From: Tubulanus polymorphus
Lineage: Eukaryota > Nemertea > Palaeonemertea > Tubulaniformes > Tubulanidae
Assembly (NCBI RefSeq): GCF_964204645.1
Contig: NC_134029.1
Span: 8,856,850-8,920,849, forward strand
Length of the DNA: 64,000 nucleotides
Direction: 5' to 3'
Part shown: in pieces, positions 13,481 through 24,100 of the stretch
Layout of the letters: the number at the start of each line of letters is the position of its first letter
Position numbering within the stretch: position 1 is the first letter of the stretch
Made by a program: the position numbers and the translations under genes
Notes under the pieces: model-generated
Databases searched by the model: none
Seen by the model: the letters and a program-made list of their open reading frames with translations, nothing else
What the model was told of the DNA's origin: nothing

Positions 13481-13926
13481 CAGATTGAAGTTGCCCATCG
13501 CATACCTGCGAGAACGCCTCAAAATGGCGCCTGCTAACTGGAAACTTCCATATACACAAGATTCCTACGTACTATTTCTTCAATAATTGACCGAATGACC
13601 GCTTATTTGATTTCTCACTGGTCCAGACAGTGACGTCCATTCGAATCCCCGATGCGTTATGTTGCTGTCTTCGCGAACTAGTAGACACACAAACACTGAT
13701 TAGTCGGAGCAATTGATTCAATCGCAATTAGTTCCAATTAAGATGCGAACGTGATATCATCCATATCGATCATTTAACCGAAGGCCAATAATCGCATCTC
13801 GTATGACTCTGCGTTCCCTTATGTCATGTTGAATATGAAGTGTGTCATTTACCGTACGTTAATTACATATATGGAGACGTGCCTTTTTTGAGTCGAGAGG
13901 AAAACACACTATCCGTGTGAGATGAA

Positions 13927-13970
13927 GCCTGATGATGGCTAATAGTCTTTAGCCGAAACGTTGCGCAAAT
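13927..13970 (+). repeat. GATGATGGCTAATAG...GCCGAAACGTTG motif
   Basis: CTGATGATGGCTAATAGTC and TTTAGCCGAAACGTTGC form a stem (GGCTAA with TTAGCC) flanked by CTGATGA and GAAA. Relatives ending in CGAAACGTTG or CGAAGCGTTG are at 23523-23772, 41270-41426 (reverse) and 45720-45760. The motif is common in animal repeats. Confidence 0.5.
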
Positions 13971-14459
13971 ATGTACTCTTCTATTCAGGTTTCTCGTTTT
14001 GGCTGTATTTATTGTGGGATTTCTCGCGTGCCTTTCTTTCGTAAACGATATTCGAACCGAATAGGTAACAGAAGGCTCGATTCGTGATCGTTATTTCTAT
14101 TTCTCATTAACCTCAGGGCTGTAGCAAAATGATTAGAACACTAAACAATTTGGATTCCTTGGTGGTCAAATGTAAACTATTGTATATATTATGTAACAGT
14201 ATCTGAAATTAAGGATGAACGTAGCCTATACGGTCTATTTGGGATCCGAAGAAATAAACTGAACTACATGTTCATACATTTCGCGATTTTACTATTCACT
14301 TATAGAATATCCCAGTTGCACTGAGGAATTTCACTATGTAGTGTCTATTACTCCTCAGTCAGATGCATCTTGAAACCTTTTTTGGCGAAGTTTCTTTGTG
14401 GTGCTGCCGTCGTTTGAGAGAGCGAATTCTCGGTGTGTCGTTTGTTTGTTGCATCGGTC

Positions 14460-14985
14460 AACCCAGCTATGGCCGAGCGACCGGCTCTGTGGCGCAGTTC
14501 GTGCGGCCAATGGGAGCTACCAGGGCGACTGTGGCAATCGAAGATTCCACTTATGGCAAGTGGCGATTCGCCAGGTTCGCTAGTAGTTACTCGATCTTCT
14601 GCGTTCAATTCTTTCTACATTTCAGTTGAAATTGAAGGATTTTTTTCCTCTTAAGTCAATAAATCATTAATGACAACCACACCAATCGCAGAAAAGAAAA
14701 AAGAATTAAATTTGGTGGGTCCTGTGATAATAAAGAAGTTTCCAGTTTCTAGGCGCCATTTTGTGGCGGTCCCTCGAGGTCCCCATTGTTGCGATAATTT
14801 GCGCTCATTTTTAAAACATAAGTTTAGATTGAATATCATATAGTTCTGCAGTCCCTTGCTCGACGAAATTAATTTATACACCATTTGAAAGGAAATGAAA
14901 TGCAGATATTTTCTTTATTGATTCGGAAGCCTGGAAATTCAGTTCAGAAAGTTGATAGAAAACTAATTTTGATGAGGTAAGAATG
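14460..14985 (+). repeat. Dispersed repeat (TGTGGCTATCGAGGATTCC family), copy 2, split by another repeat
   Basis: The 5' part (14460-14735: ACTGTGGCAATCGAAGATTC, CGCTAGTAGTTACTCG, TTGGTGGGTCCTGTGATAAT) and the 3' part (about 14915-14985: TTCGGAAGCCTGGAAATTCA, AACTAATTTTGATGAG) align with adjacent parts of the copies at 4476 and 17465. The start contains a tRNA A-box-like TGGCGCAGTTCGTGCGG, which hints at a tRNA-derived SINE. Confidence 0.75.
14737..14880 (+). repeat. GTTTCCAGTTTCTAGG family repeat, nested insertion
   Basis: This copy interrupts the repeat at 14460-14985. Its blocks GTTTCCAGTTTCTAGGCGCC, TGGCGGTCCCTCGAGGTCCC and CATTGTTGCGATAATTTGCG match 18829-18950 in reverse over about 120 bp. 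Confidence 0.8.
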
Positions 14986-14989
14986 AATG

Positions 14990-17440
14990 CTCGTCCTGCC
15001 ATTTGGCGGGATATATATATAAACTGGTGTCGCAGCCCCTAATTCAATATCAACCAGTATGCTACCATCCATAACTTGAGAAAACTAATAATAGTAGGGA
15101 GTATTCCGTACGTGGGAGTCATACTGGGTGCAGCCATATCGATTTTGACGGGACTTTTTTCGATTGTGATGACGGACTATTGTCAGCCCAGGAAAAATCG
15201 GGCCAACCACGAATGCGCGGTACATATTTTATTCTTTTTTTGCGATGGCGCAAGGTGTGAACCAGTAATAACATCGCACCGCCTGTGCTGGCGCTCACAG
15301 CGGTCAACTCGTAGAATCGCCGATTTATTGTCTCGTTAATCTAGACCCGTAAGCACCAACTACAACGAAGATTAATCCACCAGGAGTAATCTATACTCGC
15401 AGTTAATTCCACTGCTCGCGCATCAACGACGCTATAACAGGACCGCGGTTTAATTCGACCAATCAATGAGACGGATTATGTCCTTGTGATCGTCGAGAAC
15501 AATATGGCCGATAAACGTATCGTTACCGTATCGATGCAACGACTCTCTACTGTCTCACCCATAAAACTGTCGTATCTCAGAGAAGGAAAGTATATTGTCG
15601 TCATCGGGTCTAAAGTTTAATCGCTTCATCACCATAAACGAGTAACTTGATTGTTGTCTATATTTCCGGGTTTACAAGAAAAGATTGGTTTAGATTAAGG
15701 AACATTTTCATTGAGAATTCTAATGAATTCGCCGAGTTCAATTCTCACAATACAGCTCACGCGATACTATTTCTGGGAACATTTTCGGATATTGTTCGGT
15801 TCATTGGGAATGTATCTAATCAGATTGACATTCTACGGCATTGTCTGACTGTATAAACGTATTGTTACAGAGAACTACGTCTGGGGATTCGTAGTGAAGT
15901 CGTATCGGTAATGTGTCAGCGCTTCTCGAAAAGACGGGAGTTCTCGAATGCAAATTCAGAAATAAATATATAAAAAAGACGCATTCTAAAAAATGTCATA
16001 TTTTGAATCGATTATTATTATTATCATCATTACTATCAGTATTATTCTTTATTTGCGAATTAAATTACATTAGAAAATAACAGATGATTATATGGTAATG
16101 CAATATAAGATTATTGGAATTAAAATTGAGATGTGGTCACCGTAGTATCAAGACAGGTAATCCGATATCGAATTTCATGTATCTACACAACTGCATTTAA
16201 AAAAGGCCAGTTTGAAATACCATCAGACATAAACCTGATTGCTATTCTGTCGAGCTACTACAATATTTGCATTTCGTTCACGTTTTTCAATAAGAATATA
16301 ATATGTATGAATTCATTTTGTAAATAGAATTTACAATCGAGTGACAGGGACGTTAGACACAAATTATGTATCATGTATTACTTTGTATTTTCATACATAT
16401 CCATATACAGATTTGAGCATATGAGAATCATATACTTGAGCATTTGAGAATCAATCTCAAGCCAAAGTGTGCAGTATTTCCTATGAATCGTGTGAAATAT
16501 CTGTGTCTCGAGTTGTTCGGATAATGATAAGGAATCTCTTATAGCGTTTGTTCTTTGAAAAGCATTCCGATTCTCATCTTTATCAATAGAAAATGTGATG
16601 ATCAAACAAACAACGTTGGCCAACAACGATATGAAACAATTTGACGGATAGAAATATCTAAAATCTATCGCTCAATATATTTGATGATTATTCAATCTTC
16701 ATCTACACGGAAGGCAATGCTTTGTTTATATCATTACGGCTAATGTTAAAAAAATTACTTAATGAAACCTAATTTTTACGCCATCTTTCTACGATTTTAT
16801 CAATACTATCGACTAGAGATCAATCCGTCGTTTTAGAACACGCTGCCATTATTACGGAGACCATCAAACAAAGTCTCTCTATGTGATTTAACTCATCTTA
16901 AACAGCCTTAACAAAAAAAAAGAATAAGCAACAAGTTAGAACAGAAAGATTACACTAAGAAATTTTATCACTAACTACAATATGAAAGTGACAGTTGGCC
17001 TAAGATATGACCTTGGCTTTAAAATATGACCGAGGATTAAAAGGCGTAACGCGATGGTAGATTACAACGAAGAAAAACATCGAAAAACATTCACCCCTCG
17101 AGATCCCGAACATCATTCAAACTTCACAGTTTCCATGCATATTTAAACTTTCCACGCAGCCACAACCTTTAAGCATCGACTCGAGGAGCAACCGCTATTG
17201 AATTATTGAGAGCTTTCCTGTAAACATTGTAAACGAGTTTCGTTGAAAGGACGCATTACGAGAATCCATTCATCTTGTCATTGAGTAAATCACTTCCCAT
17301 CTTCTCTCAAAGATTTGACATTTGTCAATCTGTGGTTGTAAGTCCTCATTTCGGGCATATTTCTTCATAGGTGTCGCGCGAAATACATTATCAGCTATTA
17401 TGGGTAAAACATATTGGCTGGACAGAGGTATATAAAAACA
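14990..17440. other. No gene seen
   Basis: The frame at 15076-15339 uses a TTG start and encodes a hydrophobic stretch, but has no upstream ATG. Other frames are short. There is an ATT/ATC-rich microsatellite near 16013-16050. Confidence 0.45.
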
Positions 17441-17464
17441 TAACCACCCGGGGTAACTTACCAA

Positions 17465-17765
17465 TGAGAGCCTCAATGGGGTACCGGTACCGCTACTGTG
17501 GCAATCGAGGGTTTCTCTCATGGCAGGCGATCGGTTCACGGTTAGGCCTACTCGGTTATCGCAGTTCAATTTTTTCTACATTTCAATTATATTCGAATCT
17601 ACTTTTCTAATCGGCAAATCTTTTTTTCGTAAAACTATACCATATGCCCATCAGGGACGCTAAGCTTATATATATATATTTGATGACTTGTTTGACAAAA
17701 TTTCCTTTTGGGAGCCTTAAAATCCAGTTCGAAGTTCTTTGAAAACTAACTTTCACTATCTGTAA
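17465..17765 (+). repeat. Dispersed repeat (TGTGGCTATCGAGGATTCC family), copy 3
   Basis: The blocks AATGGGGTACCGGTACCGCT, ACTGTGGCAATCGAGG, TTTCTACATTTCAATTATAT and TTGGGAGCCTTAAAATCCAG align in order with the copy at 4476-4765. Confidence 0.75.
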
Positions 17766-18477
17766 CCGAGTGCGTTGTTGCGCCATCTGGTATGTGTCGG
17801 TACCCCATTAGAGTTATGCACTTATTGCTTAAACCATGGACTTTTCCTTTTAGACTCCGGGTTCGAACCCATCATCTTGGTCATACGGCATTGACTTACT
17901 CCCCGCCCGACTAGATCTCGTCATATTGCTATAGTAGTAACTCGTGCGGTACGATATCCTAAAGAATTCATTTAACTGCTCACATCCAATATGACGCGCT
18001 GTATATACGACACATACCGTATTATCTATTAACTCAGTTGTCAAAGTATTCTCAATGCTTACTATGAATATTGTGTTACATAACGTTATTACATTACGGT
18101 TGCCGGTGAGTGTGAAAAAAGAAAATACACTTTCGCATAAATCAAACGTAACTTCGAGCCCAGAACTAATTTGAATTCTCGCTGATATCTAGGAGACTGG
18201 TTTAGTTTAATTATGACGTATTGGAATGTTGCTGCCTCGGCTACGGCTTTGAGCCGGCATGAATACCGCGCAAATTAACGGTGGCTTACACGCAATAGGA
18301 AAAGCATCGGGAGATCAAAAAATGAGAAAAAATCTCTCGTTGCAGTCAGTGTTATAGTCGCCTGTTTCTGGTTGATGTCACCCGTCGACGCACAACAATG
18401 AAACGCACTGAAAAGGAATGAAAATTATGTAAGCGCCTTGGGGACAATTTTTGTGGAAAATGATCGAGGTTTTTTTC

Positions 18478-18760
18478 GAGTTACTGACCCGGAATGAACT
18501 AATTTTCTCAGTTAAAAATAATTTTCGAGGTTGATTTCGGGTTTGCTTCGCCAAAATATAGATTAGTTTCTCAGTTAAGAGTGATTTTGTATGTATGTTC
18601 TGAGTTAGCTAAATTTGGAATAAACATATCAAACATATTATATTCGGTAAAATTACTTTTCACTAAGAAAACTACGTAGTTTATTCATAGTTGCTAACTC
18701 GGAATTAAGCCCGGAAACTACTTTTAATTGAGAAAACTAGTTTATTCCGAGTTAGTCAAT
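18478..18760. mobile_element. Palindromic element of about 283 bp
   Basis: The left arm GAGTTACTGACCCGGAATGA and ACTAATTTTCTCAGTTAAAA are the inverted complement, with few mismatches, of the right arm TTTTAATTGAGAAAACTAG and TTTATTCCGAGTTAGTCA. No ORF is present; it is a MITE-like fold-back. Confidence 0.75.
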
Positions 18761-18828
18761 CGGCACAGATCTAAAAAACAGATCTGGATTTCATTTCCTT
18801 TAAAATGATGTATAAATTATCAAGTTAG

Positions 18829-18950
18829 GGACAGCAGAGCTTATTGATATTCTATCAGAACTTAAATTTCAAAAAACGAGCGGAAATTATCGCAACAATG
18901 GGGACCTCGAGGGAGCGCCACATAATGACGCCTAGAAACTGGAAACTCCT
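18829..18950 (-). repeat. GTTTCCAGTTTCTAGG family repeat, copy 3 (reverse)
   Basis: Read on the minus strand it gives GAGTTTCCAGTTTCTAGGCG, CTCCCTCGAGGTCCCCATTG and TTGCGATAATTTCCGCTCG, matching 14737-14860 at nearly every position. Confidence 0.8.
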
Positions 18951-19543
18951 TTGTTCTACTAATACGATGGTGACAAATATATTTTTCTGAGAGCGTGTTA
19001 GCGGAAAACTTCTCAAACAAGAGCACTAGTACCAATGCAAGCATATAAATGAATCTGAAGAGAAATGTTGTTGTGTTATTTTTATACGTGGTCCGTGCAG
19101 TCCTATCGATTTGTATCGATCCGTTTGATGGAAAATATAATAAATACACTATAACAATAACGGTTATAGCTGCTAATTGCGTAGCGCTTGTTATTCGACA
19201 GGTGTTCGCTTCTCAGGATGCCGCAATGTAACCGCGCGCTTAAAAACACCTGTCACCGTCTTAACGCATAAAAAAGAAATCGAAAATAAGAGAACAATAG
19301 GAAACCGGCAACGCCGTAGCGATGTTAGATCGAGTTCGTGTTGAGTCAGTCTTTCGTGCGTAGTTTCTTCGCACAAATTTCAATCTAAAATCTTTTTCCT
19401 GACAATCAACGCGTAATTACGTAGTTCGATTTTGTTTGGATTTTCACCCGCCCAATGTCTTTGAGATTCTTCGGCAGACACAACTTACACGAGAGTTCCT
19501 CCTGTGCCGAATGGTCACTCGTGTATTATTTCCCGTTGTTCGT

Positions 19544-19855
19544 ATCATCCCCCCACATCAGGGATTCAAACCTGGTGGCACCTGGACTCGCCCCATTAGC
19601 CCGAGTACGCGGCTACATGCGCAGCTTAGATGATGTGATTATCAACCAATCAGATATCCCGTTTTATTCTAGCCCGGGTTTTTTCCATTTATAGTTTTGC
19701 GTGAAATTTGCCTTATACAATGGGCAATCTGTTTGGTGTCGCAAGTATTCGCGCGGCAAACCTGCGCACCAGGTCTAGTGTAGCAGGGTTTCGTGCCGTG
19801 GCTGAGTCTAGCGATGCCATCAGGTTCGAATCCCTGTCGCGGAAGGATATAGATT
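19544..19855. mobile_element. Fold-back element with tRNA-like ends, copy 1
   Basis: The right end contains GTGCCGTGGCTGAGTCTAGC and CATCAGGTTCGAATCCCTG, which look like the A-box and B-box ends of a tRNA(Leu/Ser)-type sequence with the middle missing. The left end, CAGGGATTCAAACCTGGTGG, is its inverted partner. The interior (GATGATGTGATTATCAACCA, CAGATATCCCGTTTTATTCT, AGCCCGGGTTTTTTCC) occurs in inverse orientation inside the element at 27793-28150. Confidence 0.8.
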
Positions 19856-20146
19856 TAACAGTATGATACTGAAAGAACAACTATTAGATTATGCGATATT
19901 ATCAAATCTAGTTAACCGGGCAAAAACTGACGCAGTTTCTGAGTTAACCTGTCGACTGAATTAAGAATCCAATTAGGCCTACACATCCTTTGAGACAAGC
20001 ATAGATAGTGCTGTCATTGCGTGAAAAATAAGCACGGATTAACGATCATCTCCTGACAATCTTACATCACTAAGATCTTGTAAATACATGGTCAATCGTA
20101 TAGATGATTATCCTCGAATGAAAAAATCGCATTGCATACTGATTAC

Positions 20147-20427
20147 GAGCCCCGGAGGTGACATGGTGAAGAAATTTTTTCGTGGGAACTAGGTAATCTT
20201 TTCGTTCGAACGAAATAATTTTTCCGTGGTCACGAAAATGCGTTACATGGAGACATGGTGAAAAGTATTGTTTTTTCTTTAATTCACTGTGGGTCAGGGT
20301 TAAATTAGATTATTTCGTTCCTGCGAAAAAGGTTTCGTTCCTACGAAAAAGGTTTCGTTCACATGAAATGATTATCTCCTTCCCACGAAAGGAAAGAAAC
20401 ATTTTTCACCTATTCACCTCTGGGCGT
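20147..20427. mobile_element. Palindromic element with GTTCGAACGAAA repeats, copy 1
   Basis: The ends GAGCCCCGGAGGTGACATGG and TTCACCTATTCACCTCTGGG are roughly inverted. The interior has many TTTCGTTC/GAACGAAA units. The copy at 37680-37873 ends TTCACCATGTCACCGCCGGG, the complement of this left end. Confidence 0.7.
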
Positions 20428-21009
20428 TGTACCGAGTGGCCTTTTTCTATGCTAGTAACACGAAGCTATGCTACCTTAATTTCGATTGTAACCGATACCA
20501 CAACGGTCGTTAGCACTGTGTTTTACGTTTAATTAAGACCGGCGGCTGAAGTTCATCAGCCATTTATTGAGTTTTAATGAAAGACTGTTACAAAACCCTG
20601 TTTTACGAATTGAAGTCGCATTTAAACGAAAGCGTGTTTACTAAAACTCCCTCGCACAGGGGTCAAGGTTTTCAACACGGATACAGGACAGGAAGAATAT
20701 GTTTATACCAATTCTATAACGTCACTGCAGGAATTAAATAATAGCTGATAGATTTATATTGTGGGCTTTTTGCAACCAATACCAATTATATATTTTAATT
20801 CGTTTTGGCACGGATTTTAAACGTTTTAAGGTCCACGAGTTTGATACACCCACCAATAAATCTCATTTGATTTAAATTTCGCCCTTACGTACTTACCGAA
20901 AATTCACTATACGATAGTTTCCGTTTTCAAACACATCCAGCGCATTTAGTCAAATATAAGACTTCTAAACGGGCTTATAATGATATGTGCTTGTGTTCTC
21001 TTTTTGCAG

Positions 21010-21134
21010 ACACCCGAAACAGAACAAGAACCGCCCAATAAACGCCACTCAACAACTGATTATCAAAAACGTATCGAACATATTAACTAGTCTAATGAAA
21101 GGATACCAGAAAACACTAAGACCAGGATACGGAG
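21010..21134 (+). CDS. Grd-like: Gene A exon: N-terminal helix of the extracellular domain
   Basis: The exon follows the acceptor tttttgcag and ends before the donor gtactg. Its first base completes a codon from an upstream exon, and it ends with one base of a Gly codon. It encodes [20 protein letters not shown] and then YGG, the standard N-terminal helix of Cys-loop subunits (compare the LLxGYDxRLRPxxGG pattern). Two Asn-X-Ser/Thr sites (NAT, NVS) suit an extracellular location. The donor is weaker than the others, but its phase fits the next exon exactly. Confidence 0.85.
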
Positions 21135-24100
21135 GTACTGTTGTTATCAATTTCATTATCATTTCTTTTTTGAAATAGTTGGCAGACACGTTCCGAAGTT
21201 TTGAATTCAAATTTATCTTTACGGTCAAAATGATCAGAAATGAGCTTTGATCCCAGGGTGAAATCAACCCACGCAATACAGTTGTAAGAATAGGTTCCGT
21301 GCACGTTAGGGGTGTAGCATTTTATCACGTACTTTTGTCCAAAAGCACTTATCTAAAAAGCTCTAATCACAAGATACAAAATTGAGGTTTTCCAATATGA
21401 CAGCCAATAAATATCACGATCTGTCAGAGGAAAATACGGCAGTTGTATTATTGGTTTGCGATTTTTTCCCTGTCAATACCGCGCAGACGGCTAAGCCACT
21501 GTCCTCGTGACACACTTCGTTTTTCGTCTCGCACCGTGTACACCACGCCGAGATTGTCCATTCATTCCGTATTTTCTGGTTAAGTGGTAGTCGGTGTTCG
21601 TCGGCTTGTCGTGTGTTGAAACAGAATCTCGACGGCGCGCGTCTGCTCCCCCTAATCCTGTTTCCTGCGAACATCAACGGTTTTTACATAAATCCGACGA
21701 CAGATATAACGTTAATATTCTGCACATGCCGTTCACAATTCCTCCGCGTATCCGACACGGAATCGTAAGATAGGAAGTGGCGTAAGTGGGCTGGTCCTGG
21801 AACCAAGGCTTGATAGGATTGTTATCAAATCCCTCAAAGTTGCCGATCTTTAAGTTTTATCTCTTCAATACTATGGAACTTTCTTCCAAAAATATATTTG
21901 GGAGAGTGGGTACTTCCAAAATATATTCGGGAGAGTGGGTCAGTTCAAATATTGAAGAAAACAAGGAGTCATCGTGAGATTTAGGAATGAATTTAAGTAT
22001 TTTTATTACTACGAAATATTTTTGATGGGTATGATTTTTTCTCACTCGCAGTGCAGTGAATACAACAGTAATACAACTGCCGATATTTTTACCGCATCTG
22101 TGCCCCCATCATCCGCACCCGGGACCGTATTCACTAAGCACGCCTTAGCCCACGTGTCACGTATGTGCGCCCGTGTTAGTTCCCAAGTCACGTAGAAGAG
22201 TCTCAATCACGAGGAACCAGTAACTTACGGCGTTTCACGAAGGTAACGGGCGCTTTAGTTTTATCTCTTCAATACTATGGAACTTTCTTCCAAAAATATA
22301 TTTGGGAGAGTGGGTACTTCCAAAATATATTCGGGAGAGTGGGTCAGTTCAAATATTGAAGAAAACAAGGAGTCATCGTGAGATTTAGGAATGAATTTAA
22401 GTATTTTTATTACTACGAAATATTTTTGATGGGTATGATTTTTTCTCACTCGCAGTGCAGTGAATACAACAGTAATACAACTGCCGATATTTTTACCGCA
22501 TCTGTGCCCCCATCATCCGCACCCGGGACCGTATTCACTAAGCACGCCTTAGCCCACGTGTCACGTATGTGCGCCCGTGTTAGTTCCCAAGTCACGTAGA
22601 AGAGTCTCAATCACGAGGAACCAGTAACTTACGGCGTTTCACGAAGGTAACGGGCGCTTCGTGAATACAGTTCGCGCCCCGCGCCAGCGACCCTGCGCCT
22701 GCGCCCGCCTGGTGGAAAACCAGCCTGAACCTCGGTTTCAGCCGTAGGGAAATTACACTACAATCTCTAGGCTCTGCCATCCTTTTTAAGATAGTAATTT
22801 ATATATAATAAAAGTTCTTGTTACCATACTTCGCGTGCCCACCTTGCCGACTGTTAGGATTTGACACCCTTTTTCTTAAGTCCACGTTTCTTCGCTAAAA
22901 TATATTGAAATGGCGATTTCAAGGCAAGTGAACAAAAGTTTCAAAGATGAGAGATGATGTACGGTTAATTCAAAACTCTGTCGCGTCGTGAATCTAAGGA
23001 AGTATCCTGGAAACAAAAGATATATCAAAATAACTTCTAGGCTTCGTTGTATTGTTTACTTGACAATGCACAATTCTGTGCGTTCTAAACCAATAAACCA
23101 TTGACGCGGTAGACGTTCAAGGTTCCCGATAGCGGAAACCATTACATCGGTTAATACCGTAAAATAGACCGGGACGTATGTAAACGAGATTAACCGCGTT
23201 TACAGTAAATCCGGTTCTCTAGTACGAATGTATAAATCCCGATAAATCGTGATATAGTCTAATCCCCAACTGGCTTAGTAAATCATTTATATCCATTTAA
23301 CGGTAATCCTCGCACGGGACCGCTGGGCTTCGTGTTAACGTATCAGTTAAATATTGGCATATCGCAGACTATCATTCTAATGGTATTATTCAACGGGTGT
23401 CGAACGCAACGAGCAGAGGTGAAATGTTGCTACGAAGGTCGAGAGCAAAAAAAAACGACAACACAGGAACACAATTGATAAAACACTATATCCGTGTTGT
23501 TGCGATAATGTAGCGAGGATCACACAATAACAACAAATACATTCCGAAAATATTACTGGAACTAGCAGTTTATTCGACGTTTCGACGATATTCTAATACG
23601 TAGTCACATTCGACTATATTCTAATAGTTACTACGGAATTTATTTCTGGATTAGATTTCATAATTTCTGTTGTAATTCAGTTTTCCTGAAGATGACTATT
23701 AGACGAAGCGTTGAGTAAACTCCTATAGCTCCAGTAAGATCTTCGGACTGTTTTTCGTTATTACTATGGGATTCTCTCTACAATAACAGAGGATGTCTTA
23801 TTCATGTCGGTTTCGCAGTCGTCGGAGAGGGAATTTTGGCCTATGACTACCTCGGTGTTTCACTCTTAAAGTTTGAGTTGCGGTGTTTGAAATTACTGTC
23901 TACATGTATTTGACGTAACACGATGGTTAAGCAACAAATCGAACTTAACTAACACCTTTGAGTGAAAGATGAATTACTCCAAGTGAAAACATAAACATTG
24001 ATTAGACTCCGCTCAATCCGATTAATTAAAGTTTATTAAAAATTATAATCCAGCCAAATCGTACTCTCTTAACTCGTCTTCAAATATATCTAATGAATCT

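Noticed and set aside
15076-15339. Hydrophobic 87-codon frame
   Set aside because: It starts with TTG, an in-frame stop precedes any nearby ATG, and no domain is seen.
19049-19231. Hydrophobic N-terminal frame (MNLKRNVVVLFLYVVRAVLS) as signal exon of gene A
   Set aside because: It looks like a signal peptide, but no good donor in the needed phase follows, so linking it to exon 21010 would be a guess.
19455-19694. 79-codon frame
   Set aside because: It lies across the fold-back element with tRNA-like ends, so it is a repeat artefact.
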